Source of the DNA: Tetragenococcus koreensis
GTDB lineage: Bacteria > Bacillota > Bacilli > Lactobacillales > Enterococcaceae
Assembly (NCBI RefSeq): GCF_003795145.1
Contig: NZ_CP027786.1
Location: 124,001 to 188,000, forward strand
Direction of reading: 5' to 3'
DNA: 64,000 nt
Shown here one piece after another: positions 1 to 8,334 of this stretch; position 1 is the stretch's first letter; the number at the start of each line of letters is the position of its first letter. The position numbers and the translations under genes were made by a program. The notes below the pieces were generated by a model. It had not been told where the DNA came from and searched no databases. It was given only the letters and a program-made list of their open reading frames with translations.

Positions 1-113
1 TTAAAGTTAATATCTTGCAATGAAAAGCGTCCAAAAATAACGCAAATCAGTGCGATAACAAGTGAAAAGCTAAAAAGCAAATCACTGCGGAAAAAATCAA
101 ACAAACGTTTCAT
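1..113 (-). CDS. Membrane protein, N-terminal fragment (cut by window edge)
   Basis: Only the first 37 codons are inside the window; the gene runs off the left end. The visible part starts MKRLFDFFRSDLLF and continues as one strongly hydrophobic segment (about residues 12-28), so this is the first membrane helix of an integral membrane protein. I chose the ATG at 113 because an AAGGAG ribosome binding site lies 7 bases upstream; an ATG at 117 is in another frame and too close to it. The start resembles permease N-termini (for example SLC13-type anion permeases), but the family cannot be fixed from this fragment. Confidence 0.6.
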   Translation of the reverse strand, partial: MKRLFDFFRSDLLFSFSLVIALICVIFGRFSLQDINF

Positions 114-196
114 TCATAAGCTCCTTGTAAATTTCCTAGTAAAACTATTCTAGCACTCTTTTCTTTAAGGTAAAGGAAAAGAAACAGATTTGTTTA

Positions 197-221
197 CTTA
201 CTAAAAGTAAGGCGTTAGAAT
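197..221 (+). promoter_or_regulatory. Palindromic operator and -10 box in front of the VOC gene
   Basis: CTTACTAAAAGTAAG (197-211) is a perfect 6+3+6 palindrome, followed at once by a -10-like TAGAAT (216-221). The layout TTACTnnnAGTAA resembles, from memory, the operators of HxlR-type quinone/diamide sensors (YodB, CatR of Bacillus) that control catechol dioxygenase-like genes. The position between the -35 region and the -10 box would suit repression. The assignment to that regulator class is inference. Confidence 0.45.
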
Positions 222-255
222 AAAGTTAATATGATGAATAAGAGGAGAAAAATAA

Positions 256-1179
256 ATGGTAAATTTTATGAATTTTATCCAAAAAAAGAAACTGGGCAAA
301 AATGTGATTTTTCCGGACTTCCAGTTGTCTGAGAAAACACGGCCTGGAAAAGTTGTTTTAAAAGTGGTCGATATGAAAGAAATGGTTCAGTTTTATCGAG
401 ATATAATTGGTTTAAAGTTATTTGAAAACAATGAAGAACGAAGTATTCTAGGAGCCGGCCAAACGCCATTATTACAGCTACAAAAAATAAATAACCCACT
501 GCCTTTGACTCAAAAAACAGGCTTGTATCATGTAGCTTTCTTGTTGCCTACAAGAAAAGACTTGGGAAATGCTCTGTATCATTATGTGGTTAATCAGGCA
601 CCGGTTATTGGTGGAAGTGATCATGGGTATAGTGAATCAATCTATTTGACTGATCCAGAAGGCAATGGGATTGAAGTATACCGTGACAAACCAGTAGATC
701 AATGGGACATTAGAGATGATGGTGAAATTGTTGGCATTACAAAAGAGATGGACGCTCAAGGAGTAATTGATGGGGCAGATAGGGATTGGTATGGCTTTCC
801 TGCTGAAACAAAAGTAGGACATGTTCATCTAAAAGTGGCAAAATTACAACCCACAGAAACTTTTTATACAGATAGTCTAGGATTGTCATTAAAAAATAAT
901 TTTGGCAGCGAAGCGAAATTTTTTGCTACAGGTAACTATCATCACCATATTGGCTCGAATATTTGGATGTCAAAAGATACTCCAGCGATGGAGGAAAACG
1001 ATCTTGGTTTGGCTTATTTTAGTTTTTATGTGGAAAATCACCAAGAACTAGATCGTCTTGAAAGCCATTGGCAAGAAAAAAAGTTGTCTTATCAGAAGGA
1101 TAAAAAGGGAAACTTATGGATTACTGACCCAAATGGCATTGAAATAAAGTTTGAGATCACGCCAGTTATTCATGAATGA
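256..1179 (+). CDS. Two-domain VOC family protein (CatE-like dioxygenase / glyoxalase)
   Basis: The 307-residue protein has two vicinal-oxygen-chelate modules, residues about 32-145 and 186-303. Each starts with a typical beta strand (GKVVLKVVDM; VGHVHLKV) and ends with a metal-ligand strand (LTDPEGNGIEVY; ITDPNGIEIKFEI). His191, the HHH run near 229-231 and the final glutamates are candidate ligands. The double module matches the CatE / catechol-2,3-dioxygenase-like group of Firmicutes, which deals with catechols or quinone-derived electrophiles in the cytoplasm; the true substrate is unknown. The start is an ATG with GAGGAG 8 bases upstream. The gene looks monocistronic and has a palindromic operator at 197-211. 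Confidence 0.8.
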   Translation: MVNFMNFIQKKKLGKNVIFPDFQLSEKTRPGKVVLKVVDMKEMVQFYRDIIGLKLFENNEERSILGAGQTPLLQLQKINNPLPLTQKTGLYHVAFLLPTRKDLGNALYHYVVNQAPVIGGSDHGYSESIYLTDPEGNGIEVYRDKPVDQWDIRDDGEIVGITKEMDAQGVIDGADRDWYGFPAETKVGHVHLKVAKLQPTETFYTDSLGLSLKNNFGSEAKFFATGNYHHHIGSNIWMSKDTPAMEENDLGLAYFSFYVENHQELDRLESHWQEKKLSYQKDKKGNLWITDPNGIEIKFEITPVIHE

Positions 1180-1200
1180 TTTTCCACTTTGGGGGGGATT

Positions 1201-1450
1201 ATGGATAAAAAATACAGGTCAAGGTAACAATTGTCCGACCCAAAGGATATAAAGATAGCCACGAGAATATTTATCCGCTTAACTACGGTTATATCCTAGC
1301 CATTATTCACGTGAAGTCGATGTGGAAGATAAATGGGTAGCCATCAAAGCAAGTGAAGAATTTTCAATTATAGAAGTAAAAAATTCTACACATTTTTTAG
1401 AACAATATTTTCAGTCAACGATCGAATTGCTACAAAAAGAAACTAACTAA
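1201..1450 (+). pseudogene. Degenerate inorganic pyrophosphatase (family I-like)
   Basis: Two frames give pieces of one short Enterococcus-type inorganic pyrophosphatase. The first reads KVTIVRPKGYKDSHENIYPLN and on to NYGYI; the second reads YSREVDVEDKWVAIKASEEF and ends LLQKETN followed by TAA at 1450. The stretch between NYGY and the AIIH region, where the catalytic GDGE(E)xD motif should be, is missing. A run of A near 1207-1211 has lost a base at the start, and a further shift follows the deletion. The gene therefore cannot make an active enzyme. Its 3' end overlaps the end of the opposing transporter gene by about 20 bp. Confidence 0.75.
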
Positions 1451-2476
1451 TTGATAGAGTAGGGGCATAATACCTACTGCATGAATCAAACGAGCAATTT
1501 GAATCATAGCTACACTATTCATATTGACGCCATAGTCGGCGGAAAGTAATGCGATATCAGTAGCACCCGCCGGACAGGAAGCAAACAACGCAGAGGTAAA
1601 ATCTAGCCAACCTTTGCGTTTATTTATTTGGGCATAAAGATAACTTATTAATAAATAGACAGCAATTAAAAGCAGTGCTGGGAGAAAAAATGTTTTCAAA
1701 GAAGCCGCAACGCCACGGGTAAAACTAGAGCCAACCATTGAACCAGCTAAAATTTGCGCAAATTGCCGAATTTGAATAGGAAAGGCGCTGATATTCGTTC
1801 GTAGCTTAAACAAGGCAGAAAACAATAAGGATAAGCTGAGTGTTCCTGCTGGAAAACCTAAAAAATAACCGAGTAATCCGCCCGAGATTCCAACTAGCAT
1901 GACGATTAAGAAGTGTTTTTTATTTAATGGTTGTTTTTTACTAGCGGATTCAATATTTTCTGTTACTGATTCTTGTGCTTCTTCAGCCGAAAAAAGTTTA
2001 ATCCAAGTAGGGAAGAGAAGCAGCACGCCAACACTGCGTACTAATTGCATAATAGCGACAATATGGATTTCCGAGTCAAAATCAGCTGCGATTAGCGTCG
2101 TATCCATTAAGCCACCCGGCGTAGTTGCTAAAAGCCCAGTTAGTACGTTCCAATGAAAAAAGTATGAAAAAGCAAAGCCAAGAATAAAGGTATTCATCGT
2201 CAAGATAACTAAAAGTAAAAGGGTAGGTTTTACTACATACTTTAAATTAATCACATCCGAGCGAGTGAGCTTTTGTCCAATAAAAATGCCGGCTGCGATC
2301 TGTGCAATGACTTTAGCTTCTTGGGGAAAATAAGCAGTATCAGTGAGCACAGAAAAAAACATGACCGCAAGCATGCTGCCAATCATAAAGGAGGCTGGAA
2401 AATGTAGTTTCTGCCCAACTTTTGCTCCTACAAAAGCAATAATAAAAGTAAAAAGCATGGAAAGGCCAGTCGACAA
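1430..2476 (-). CDS. AbrB family putative membrane transporter
   Basis: The 348-residue protein has about ten hydrophobic segments and two homologous halves. Glycine/proline-rich re-entrant-like motifs recur in each half (TTPGGLMDTTLIAADF near 120 and SCPAGATDIALLSADYG near 305), each followed by a similar VAIMQLVRSVGVLLLFP / VAMIQIARLIHAVGIMP stretch. This is the pattern of the AbrB/YuiD-like family (once labelled 'ammonia monooxygenase'). It should lie in the plasma membrane; the substrate is not established. A good ribosome binding site (AGGAGG) precedes the ATG at 2476. It follows trmD on the same strand with an 83-bp gap. Confidence 0.75.
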   Translation of the reverse strand: MSTGLSMLFTFIIAFVGAKVGQKLHFPASFMIGSMLAVMFFSVLTDTAYFPQEAKVIAQIAAGIFIGQKLTRSDVINLKYVVKPTLLLLVILTMNTFILGFAFSYFFHWNVLTGLLATTPGGLMDTTLIAADFDSEIHIVAIMQLVRSVGVLLLFPTWIKLFSAEEAQESVTENIESASKKQPLNKKHFLIVMLVGISGGLLGYFLGFPAGTLSLSLLFSALFKLRTNISAFPIQIRQFAQILAGSMVGSSFTRGVAASLKTFFLPALLLIAVYLLISYLYAQINKRKGWLDFTSALFASCPAGATDIALLSADYGVNMNSVAMIQIARLIHAVGIMPLLYQLVSFFL

Positions 2477-2559
2477 AACAATAACCTCCTAAGTAATGGA
2501 TTTATTCCAGTTCAATATTACAGATCTTCTCGTGAGCCATTTTAGTAGTTAAAAAGCAA

Positions 2560-3291
2560 CTACTCTTGCTTAATTTCCTCAAGTAATTCTTCCATTTCAG
2601 CAGTTAATTCCATTTTTTCTAACATATCTGGTCGACGTTGCCAAGTGCGCCGTAAAGCTTCTTTTAACTGCCAAGTTTCAATCAGTTTGTGGTTTCCATT
2701 TTTCAAAACTTCAGGAACTTCCATATCGTTGAACACAGCAGGACGAGTGTATTGCGGGTGTTCTAATAACCCTGTCGAGTGCGAATCAGTTTTAGCTGAT
2801 AATTCGTTACCAAGTACTTCAGGCAATAAGCGCACCGTTGCATCAATCATGACCATCGCACCTAATTCACCGCCAGTCAAAACATAATCTCCGATGGAAA
2901 CTTCATCTGTCACTAAAGAACGAATGCGTTCGTCGTATCCTTCATAATGCCCACAAATAAAAACCAGATGCTCTTCTTGGGAGAAGTCTTCTGCCATTTT
3001 TTGATTAAAAGGAGCACCAGCTGGATCTAACAATACGATGCGCTTTTTGGTATCAGGAGATGCTTTTTTAATAGCTTCTAAGTTGTCATAAATAGGTTGT
3101 ACTTTTAAAAGCATACCTGCGCCACCACCATAAGGGTAGTCATCTACGGTGTGGTGTTTGTTTGCTGAATAATCGCGAAAATTTGAGAGCTTGATTTCCA
3201 GCTGTCCTTTTTCTTGGGCCTTACCTAAAATCGATTCACCCATAGGGCCTTCAAACATTTTAGGAAATAGTGTTAATACATCAATCCTCAT
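2560..3291 (-). CDS. trmD: tRNA (guanine-37-N1)-methyltransferase TrmD
   Basis: The 243-residue SPOUT methyltransferase makes m1G37 in tRNAs, which guards against +1 frameshifting. Hallmarks are [12 protein letters not shown] near residue 56, [11 protein letters not shown], the knot motif [13 protein letters not shown], and [20 protein letters not shown]. The catalytic aspartate is expected in the AKTDSHS segment. The length is normal. The start overlaps the end of rimM by 11 bp, so the two are co-translated. The usual neighbour rplS is absent downstream; an AbrB transporter lies there instead. Confidence 0.97.
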   Translation of the reverse strand: MRIDVLTLFPKMFEGPMGESILGKAQEKGQLEIKLSNFRDYSANKHHTVDDYPYGGGAGMLLKVQPIYDNLEAIKKASPDTKKRIVLLDPAGAPFNQKMAEDFSQEEHLVFICGHYEGYDERIRSLVTDEVSIGDYVLTGGELGAMVMIDATVRLLPEVLGNELSAKTDSHSTGLLEHPQYTRPAVFNDMEVPEVLKNGNHKLIETWQLKEALRRTWQRRPDMLEKMELTAEMEELLEEIKQE

Positions 3292-3805
3292 CGTCTAACA
3301 ACCCTTCTGGAATCTCTACATAAACTTTTTGTTCAGTAAGATCGATTTTTTTCACAACAGAAGAAATAAACGGGATCAAAGCATCCGGTTTATTCTTTCG
3401 TTGGACCACCCAAACATCATTGGCTCCAGGTGAAAGAATTTCTTTTACCTGACCTAATTTCTCCCCATTTTCTTCATAAACTTCTAAACCAATAATTTCA
3501 TAATAATAATATTCGTGTTCATTTAAATCAGATAGGTCGTTTTTTTGGACCATTAACATACTATCACGTAAAATTTCGACATCATTAATTGAAGGATAGC
3601 CTTCAAAAGTTAATAAATCAAAGCTTTTATGCTTTCGATGACTAGCGACTGTTAATTCGATGGGTTCTTTGCCTTTTACAAAAGCAGACAGTTTTGCACC
3701 TTTTTTATAGCGTTCTTCTGGAAAATCAGTCTGTGAAATTACACGGACTTCTCCTTTAATTCCTTGTGTGTTTACAATTTTTCCTACCTCTAGATATTCA
3801 ACCAA
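3281..3805 (-). CDS. rimM: Ribosome maturation factor RimM
   Basis: The 174-residue protein helps assemble the 30S head through contact with S19. The N-terminal RimM barrel shows [16 protein letters not shown] (residues 7-22); the C-terminal PRC-barrel shows [19 protein letters not shown] and ANDVWVV. The start is a TTG at 3805 with GAGGGA 5 bases upstream; no ATG is better placed. It forms a two-gene unit with trmD. rpsP and the KH-domain gene that often precede rimM are not here; an oppositely oriented stress-protein gene lies upstream. Confidence 0.95.
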   Translation of the reverse strand: MVEYLEVGKIVNTQGIKGEVRVISQTDFPEERYKKGAKLSAFVKGKEPIELTVASHRKHKSFDLLTFEGYPSINDVEILRDSMLMVQKNDLSDLNEHEYYYYEIIGLEVYEENGEKLGQVKEILSPGANDVWVVQRKNKPDALIPFISSVVKKIDLTEQKVYVEIPEGLLDDED

Positions 3806-3951
3806 TATATTCCCTCGTTTCTTATGTAGTCCTATTTATTTTAGCATGCTTAGTTAGTGAAAGCTAGATTCACTGATTTGTGTAGTGAAATAAAATACTA
3901 TAGATTTTTTTTCAACAATGATATAATAAAAGAAAAAGGGAGGCGCTTACA

Positions 3952-4386
3952 ATGGCAGAAGCGTATAAAAATATTTTAGTGGCTATCGACGGGTCGGATA
4001 AATCAGAAAAAGCTTTTAAAGAAGCAATCGAAATCGCCAAGCGAAATGATGCTACTGTTTTTTTAACTTGGATTATCAATGACGTTGAATTGACCACCAG
4101 TGCTTATGCTTTCTCTCGTCTTTTAAAAGATGAGCAGCAAAATATTGAAGAAGATATGGATGATAAAGTAAAAGCTGCTGAACAAGAAGGCATTAAAAAA
4201 ATCGAACGAATCGTTGAAATTGGTTCACCTAAAGAAATGTTAGGAATGGATATTCCTAAAGAACATGGGATCGATTTGATCGTTATGGGTTCCACAGGAA
4301 AAGGGGCGATTGCGCAGGCTTTAGTGGGTTCTACGACTTCTTTTGTAGTAAATCACGCGCCTTGCAATGTGATGGTTGTTAAGTAA
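3952..4386 (+). CDS. Universal stress protein, ATP-binding type
   Basis: The 144-residue protein is a single Usp domain starting YKNILVAIDGSDKSEKA. The C-terminal GSTGKGAIAQALVGST stretch fits the G-2x-G-9x-G(S/T) nucleotide-binding signature, so this should be the ATP-binding class. It is probably a cytoplasmic dimer linked to stress survival; no enzyme activity can be read. The start ATG has GGGAGG 9 bases upstream, and a TATAAT box lies at about 3922. The gene stands alone and ends in a strong terminator. Confidence 0.9.
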   Translation: MAEAYKNILVAIDGSDKSEKAFKEAIEIAKRNDATVFLTWIINDVELTTSAYAFSRLLKDEQQNIEEDMDDKVKAAEQEGIKKIERIVEIGSPKEMLGMDIPKEHGIDLIVMGSTGKGAIAQALVGSTTSFVVNHAPCNVMVVK

Positions 4387-4403
4387 TGTAAATAGTTGAA
4401 ATA

Positions 4404-4453
4404 GCGATTGAGACATAAGTTTTTGCTAACTTGTGTTTCAATCGCTTTTTTTT
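4404..4453 (+). terminator. Terminator after the universal stress gene
   Basis: The arms GCGATTGAGACATAAG and CTTGTGTTTCAATCGC pair almost fully around a short loop and are followed by eight T residues. Confidence 0.9.
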
Positions 4454-4569
4454 AGGATCTTCAAATATGACAAAAACAAGTATTAAAAAGAATTTTTTCT
4501 TATGGTAAAATGCATCTTAGGAAAATTCAGGTATGCTATAATGAAAAGAAATTTAAAGGAGGAACGAAA

Positions 4570-4839
4570 ATGCGGGCAGTTTTGACAGTAATTGGTAAAG
4601 ATAAAGTGGGAATTGTTGCAGGTGTAAGCCAAAGCTTAGCAGTATTGAATATAAATATTGTTGATATTACTCAAACCATCATGCAAGATTATTTTACTAT
4701 GATGATGATTTTGGAAATGAATGGACAATCAAACTTTGATTATATACGGCAAGAATTAGACAAGACCGGCCAACAGTTAGGAATCAAAATTAGTATTCAA
4801 AACGAAGAAATTTTTAACGCTATGCACAAGTTAGGATAG
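4570..4839 (+). CDS. ACT domain protein (UPF0237 family)
   Basis: The 89-residue protein is a lone ACT domain: [20 protein letters not shown], then a predicted second strand set ([20 protein letters not shown]). Free ACT domains bind amino acids or act as regulatory partners. An upstream in-frame ATG exists at 4510, but AAAGGAGG directly before 4570 and the family start MRAVLTV decide for 4570. Only 10 bp separate it from the DUF711 gene, a pairing conserved in Firmicutes, so the two probably work together. Ligand unknown. Confidence 0.9.
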   Translation: MRAVLTVIGKDKVGIVAGVSQSLAVLNINIVDITQTIMQDYFTMMMILEMNGQSNFDYIRQELDKTGQQLGIKISIQNEEIFNAMHKLG

Positions 4840-4849
4840 GAGCTATGAT

Positions 4850-6199
4850 ATGGAAACCAACCAAATATTTGAAACCATCCGCATGATAGAAGAAGACAAC
4901 TTAGATATCCGTACGATTACAATGGGGATTTCCTTACTAGATTGTATTGATGCTGATGTCGATAAAGCCTGTGAAAAGATTTATCAAAAAATTACCCGCT
5001 GTGCTAAAGACTTAGTCAGCGTTGGTGACCAAATTGCAACTGAATATGGAATTCCGATTATTAATAAACGTATTTCAGTGACACCGATTGCGGCTGTGGC
5101 TTCTGCTGCAAAAGCTACAAGTGAGGAATGTATTAAATACGCACAAGTGTTAGATCAAGCTGCCAAAACGGTGGGTGTGAACTTTATTGGTGGATACAGT
5201 GCATTAGTGGAAAAGGGATTTCAAGGTTCAGACCTAGCGTTAATTGAATCCATTCCAGAAGCATTAGCTACAACAGACTTTGTTTGTTCTTCTGTCAATA
5301 TTGGATCAACCAAAGCTGGGATCAATATGGATGCAGTGAAAAACATGGGCACTGTAATTAAAGAGACAGCTGAAAAATCAGATTTAGGCTGTGCCAAACT
5401 TGTGGTGTTTGCGAATGCCGTAGAAGATAATCCGTTTATGGCAGGAGCATTTCATGGTTTTGGAGAAGCAGATACTATTATTAATGTGGGAATTAGCGGA
5501 CCCGGAGTTATGAAACGGGCACTGGAAAAGGTTAAAGGAGAAACCTTTGATGTGGTAGCTGAAACCGTGAAAAAAACGGCTTTTAAAATTACTCGTATGG
5601 GACAATTAGTAGGACAAGAAGCTTCCAAACGGTTGGACATACCTTTTGGCATCGTCGACCTTTCTTTAGCTCCCACGCCGGCAGTCGGTGATAGCGTAGC
5701 TCAGATTTTAGAAGAAATGGGATTAGGTTCTGTCGGTACACATGGCACTATAGCTGCGTTGGCTTTATTAAACGATGCAGTTAAAAAAGGCGGAGTTATG
5801 GCATGTAATCATGTGGGTGGATTATCAGGCGCATTTATTCCTGTGTCAGAAGACGCGGGTATGATTGAAGCGGTCGAAAATGGTTTCTTGAATTTAGAAA
5901 AACTTGAAGCGATGACGGCTATTTGTTCAGTAGGTTTAGATATGATTGCCATTGCTGGTGATACTCCAGCCGAGTCGATCAGTGCGATGATTGCAGACGA
6001 AGCAGCCATTGGAGTCGTCAACCATAAAACAACAGCTGTGCGCATTATTCCGGCTAAAAATAAAAAGGTAGGCGATCACGTTGAATTTGGCGGTTTGTTG
6101 GGTTCAGCTCCAGTGATGGAAACAAATGAGGCGAGTTCTGCTGATTTTATTCAGCGAGGCGGCAGGATACCAGCTCCGTTGCATTCATTTAAAAACTGA
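4850..6199 (+). CDS. PFL family protein (UPF0210/DUF711)
   Basis: The 449-residue protein matches the UPF0210/DUF711 family in length and in the glycine-rich motifs ([49 protein letters not shown]). The fold was described as related to glycyl radical enzymes (pyruvate formate-lyase), hence the name, but I see no glycyl-radical motif (RVxGY) at its C-terminus. Biochemical function is unknown. It is the second gene of an operon with the ACT-domain protein; a TAGGAGC site lies 8 bases before the ATG. Confidence 0.88.
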   Translation: METNQIFETIRMIEEDNLDIRTITMGISLLDCIDADVDKACEKIYQKITRCAKDLVSVGDQIATEYGIPIINKRISVTPIAAVASAAKATSEECIKYAQVLDQAAKTVGVNFIGGYSALVEKGFQGSDLALIESIPEALATTDFVCSSVNIGSTKAGINMDAVKNMGTVIKETAEKSDLGCAKLVVFANAVEDNPFMAGAFHGFGEADTIINVGISGPGVMKRALEKVKGETFDVVAETVKKTAFKITRMGQLVGQEASKRLDIPFGIVDLSLAPTPAVGDSVAQILEEMGLGSVGTHGTIAALALLNDAVKKGGVMACNHVGGLSGAFIPVSEDAGMIEAVENGFLNLEKLEAMTAICSVGLDMIAIAGDTPAESISAMIADEAAIGVVNHKTTAVRIIPAKNKKVGDHVEFGGLLGSAPVMETNEASSADFIQRGGRIPAPLHSFKN

Positions 6200-6220
6200 A
6201 AAAAGGAGTGATGTTCGTTT

Positions 6221-6694
6221 ATGTGGAATAAAGAAGAAAAAGAAAAAGCGTATGAATTGTTGCTATTGCAGCAAGATGAGTTAATTAAAGATGAAAAAAA
6301 TTGGCTGGCGACGTTAGCTAACGCTTCAGCCTTACTAAATATGACACTGCCAGATACAGTGTTTGCTGGTTTTTATTTATTTGATGGAAATGAACTAATA
6401 TTGGGGCCTTTTCAAGGAAATGTCTCCTGCACGCGTATCCAATTGGGAAAAGGCGTTTGCGGTGAATCGGCTGATAAAAACCAAACAATGATTGTGGGAA
6501 ATGTTAAAGAACATAAGAATTATATTTCTTGTGACTCAGCAGCGCTATCAGAAATTGTTGTGCCCATGGTTAAAGAGGGACATTTGGTTGGCGTGCTGGA
6601 TATCGATAGTAAAGAAGTAAATAGTTATGATCAAACGGATCAGAAATACCTAGAAGACTATTGCAGACAATTACTAAGTGTATTTAGCAATTAA
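6221..6694 (+). CDS. msrC: Free methionine-(R)-sulfoxide reductase, GAF domain
   Basis: The 157-residue GAF protein carries the three cysteines of the fRMsr family in context: SCTRIQLGKGVCGESA and ISCDSAALSEIVVPM. In this family these cysteines reduce free methionine-R-sulfoxide with thioredoxin as electron donor. It acts in the cytoplasm. The gene follows DUF711 by 21 bp and may be read from the same promoter. Its AGGAG lies 12 bases before the ATG, slightly long. It ends in a hairpin terminator. Confidence 0.88.
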   Translation: MWNKEEKEKAYELLLLQQDELIKDEKNWLATLANASALLNMTLPDTVFAGFYLFDGNELILGPFQGNVSCTRIQLGKGVCGESADKNQTMIVGNVKEHKNYISCDSAALSEIVVPMVKEGHLVGVLDIDSKEVNSYDQTDQKYLEDYCRQLLSVFSN

Positions 6695-6726
6695 AAAGAC
6701 CTGACACTGATTTGTCAAGTCTTTTC
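6694..6726. terminator. Terminator after msrC, usable from both sides
   Basis: AAAAGAC-TGACA and TGTCA-GTCTTTT form a stem around CTGATT with an A tract on one side and a T tract on the other. It serves msrC on the plus strand and could also end the minus-strand 21-codon ORF. Confidence 0.8.
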
Positions 6727-6748
6727 AAGTACTATTTCGAGCGGCTAT

Positions 6749-6814
6749 TCAATAACTGCTACCAGAGATTTGACGATATAGCCAATCGAATGGCGCAAAG
6801 AAAACGTCTTCCAT
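6749..6814 (-). CDS. Short ORF, 21 residues, strong ribosome binding site
   Basis: An ATG at 6814 follows a near-perfect AGGAGG (6822-6829) at good spacing and opens 21 codons starting MEDVFFAPFDWLYRQ and ending in TGA. The peptide is aromatic and amphipathic, with a net negative N-terminus and a Ser/Gly tail. It sits between the msrC terminator and the tmRNA region, in a stretch without other genes. I do not recognise the family. A small membrane-active peptide, a type I toxin or a leader peptide are possibilities; translation is supported only by the binding site. Confidence 0.4.
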   Translation of the reverse strand: MEDVFFAPFDWLYRQISGSSY

Positions 6815-6829
6815 ATACTCGTCCTCCTC

Positions 6830-7200
6830 TATTTGTATAGAATAACATAGGTATCGATTACAAAATCATTAGTTTTTATTACAAATTAAATAAGTTATAT
6901 GACACACATGATACATTTCAATGATTAAATGTAAAGCTTATCGAGGTTTCTGTATAGTGAACAAGTAAGAAGGAAACGCTATTTTGTAATTAACCTGTGA
7001 CAGAGACTGTTCATAAAGATAGTTTATTACAATAGAGTTAATGAAATACTGGCTATCTCTGACTTAACAGGGATTGAATTGAGAATCGTCTACCTACCTT
7101 TTCAATCATAGGGAGACAATTAGCATTTTACACCCTGACTTTGTTTGATAAACTTGACCTGTCTGACACATACTCTCAATGATTATCACAATACATTTAT
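6830..7200. other. Gene-free stretch between the short ORF and the RNA candidate
   Basis: About 370 bp of AT-rich sequence with stops in all frames and only tiny ORFs. I see no protein remnant or strong hairpin in it. The short ORF on the minus strand probably has its promoter near 6840-6890, but no clean -35/-10 pair stands out. Confidence 0.5.
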
Positions 7201-7209
7201 GAACGAATG

Positions 7210-7433
7210 TGCTATACTTAAAAAACGCGAAAAATATTTTTATGCAACATTTTAATTTATTTTCATGAAGTTTAATCACACTGGCGTAACTTAAGCGTTA
7301 CAAGGATACATTAGTAGGTTAGGGAATGTATCGTTTAAATGAGAAATAGTTAATTTTTAGTAATAGTATACAAGAACTTTAAAATAATAATATTGATTAG
7401 TTAGATAGCCTTCTCTTTACTGAGAGGGCTATC
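7210..7433 (+). ncRNA. Candidate structured small RNA
   Basis: An extended -10 box (TGCTATACT, 7210-7218) would start a transcript near 7225. It then runs through three hairpins: GTAAC/GTTAC (7286-7301), a perfect 8-bp stem GATACATT/AATGTATC (7305-7332) and GATAGCC-TCTC/GAGA-GGCTATC (7404-7433), the last followed by a weak T-rich tract. There is no ORF of note inside. This would be an RNA of about 210 nt next to ssrA. It is a prediction from structure only; no known family was recognised. Confidence 0.35.
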
Positions 7434-7471
7434 GTTCATTTTCATTATTTTGTACTGAATTTATTCATGGA

Positions 7472-7532
7472 TAAAAAATAAAAAGCACTTATAAAAGCAG
7501 CTTTTATACTAGCTTTCATAAATGCTTTTTTA
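7472..7532 (-). terminator. Terminator of ssrA
   Basis: Read on the minus strand, AAAAGCAtTTATgAAAGC pairs with GCTTTtATAAgTGCTTTT, followed by a T tract, directly downstream of the tmRNA 3' end. Confidence 0.8.
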
Positions 7533-7540
7533 TCTCCATA

Positions 7541-7906
7541 TGGAGACGGCGGGAGTTGAACCCGCGTCCAGACATATCGCCTCTTGAATATCTACGCTCA
7601 TAGTCGCCTCTATTTAAAGGTTCGCTTTATAAACCGCTGAGCGACGAGCTGTTTATATCGCTAGCCTGATCGTCTCTTCATTGACTTACAGACGGAAAGT
7701 CAATGCGTATCCCACTAAATTTGAGACCCTTACTCGAGCACATGGGCGATGCCGAGAGGATCTACGTTAGCTGTTTTTACGCAGCTAAAGCGTAAGAATT
7801 GTTATTGTTTTTAGCAGTTATATTTTAACTGAGCGTTTTTACGTAGACGCAACCTACGGAGCGCAATCCAAGCTCGAACTATGCCTGTCGAATCCGTAAC
7901 GTCCCC
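7541..7906 (-). ncRNA. ssrA: Transfer-messenger RNA (tmRNA)
   Basis: Both ends pair as an alanine-tRNA-like domain: the 5' end GGGGACGTTACGGATTCGAC and the 3' end with the T-arm GGGTTCAACTCCC and ...GCCGTCTCCA, so CCA is encoded. The tag reading frame (7815 down to 7777) is GCU AAA AAC AAU AAC AAU UCU UAC GCU UUA GCU GCG UAA, giving AKNNNNSYALAA, close to the Enterococcus tag. The RNA rescues stalled ribosomes and marks the unfinished proteins for ClpXP-type proteases. Length 366 nt is normal. Confidence 0.97.
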
Positions 7907-7936
7907 TTAATAAAGGGGGTATTTCTACCAGATTTT

Positions 7937-7964
7937 ATTATAGCATAAATTGTACTTTTTTCAA
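7937..7964 (-). promoter_or_regulatory. ssrA promoter
   Basis: On the minus strand TTGAAA (7959-7964) and TATAAT (7937-7942) are 16 bp apart. The start would fall near 7930, leaving a short leader with a CCCCTT/AAGGGG hairpin before the mature 5' end, as expected for a precursor cut by RNase P. Confidence 0.75.
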
Positions 7965-8204
7965 TCAATTCGCTTGTTAAAAGGGCGATTTATTATTTAC
8001 TTTGATAGATATGCACCTATTATAATTCTTAAGACAATTTCGATCGCCTTTTTTGTGCCTTTACAATAAATAGACTGGATTTAATAAAAATTTATCAGTA
8101 TATGATTTTAAATGAGAACCAAAATAATTATTAAAATGAATCCATTCAGCTTTGACAAGTGGGATGGTTTTTCATATGGTTTTAAAAAGGGAACTGCTGA
8201 GTAA

Positions 8205-8291
8205 ATGTTATTAATAGTTGCAAAGATAAAACAATATAGAAAATACAAAGGTTTCTCAAAGAAAACAAGAATTAGTTGGTCCTTAATTTAA
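8205..8291 (+). pseudogene. Possible remnant of an XRE-type regulator gene
   Basis: An ORF starting at 8205 reads KIKQYRKYKGFS, which looks like the first helix of the XRE regulators that often accompany SdpI-like genes (IKQYRxYKGFSQxELA). After a one-base shift the next residues read SQRKQELV, then a stop. Only about 25 codons survive. The likeness is short, so this is tentative; its position directly before an SdpI-like gene is the main support. The 250 bp before it show nothing else beyond a GGGCGAT/ATCGCC pair with a long loop at about 7981-8052. Confidence 0.3.
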
Positions 8292-8304
8292 TTTGGAGTA
8301 TACT
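8276..8304 (+). promoter_or_regulatory. Promoter of the SdpI-like / two-component operon
   Basis: TTGGTC (8276-8281) and TATACT (8299-8304) are 17 bp apart, 30 bp before the SdpI-like start codon. Confidence 0.55.
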
Positions 8305-8334
8305 ATTAAAAGAATAAGAAGAGAGGAAGTTACC

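Noticed and set aside
4850-6199. A second glycyl radical enzyme, as the 'PFL family' label might suggest
   Set aside because: No RVxGY radical motif or thiyl-cysteine context is present; this is the DUF711 family.
7981-8052. Terminator GGGCGAT...ATCGCC near the ssrA promoter
   Set aside because: The loop of more than 50 bases makes a functional terminator doubtful.
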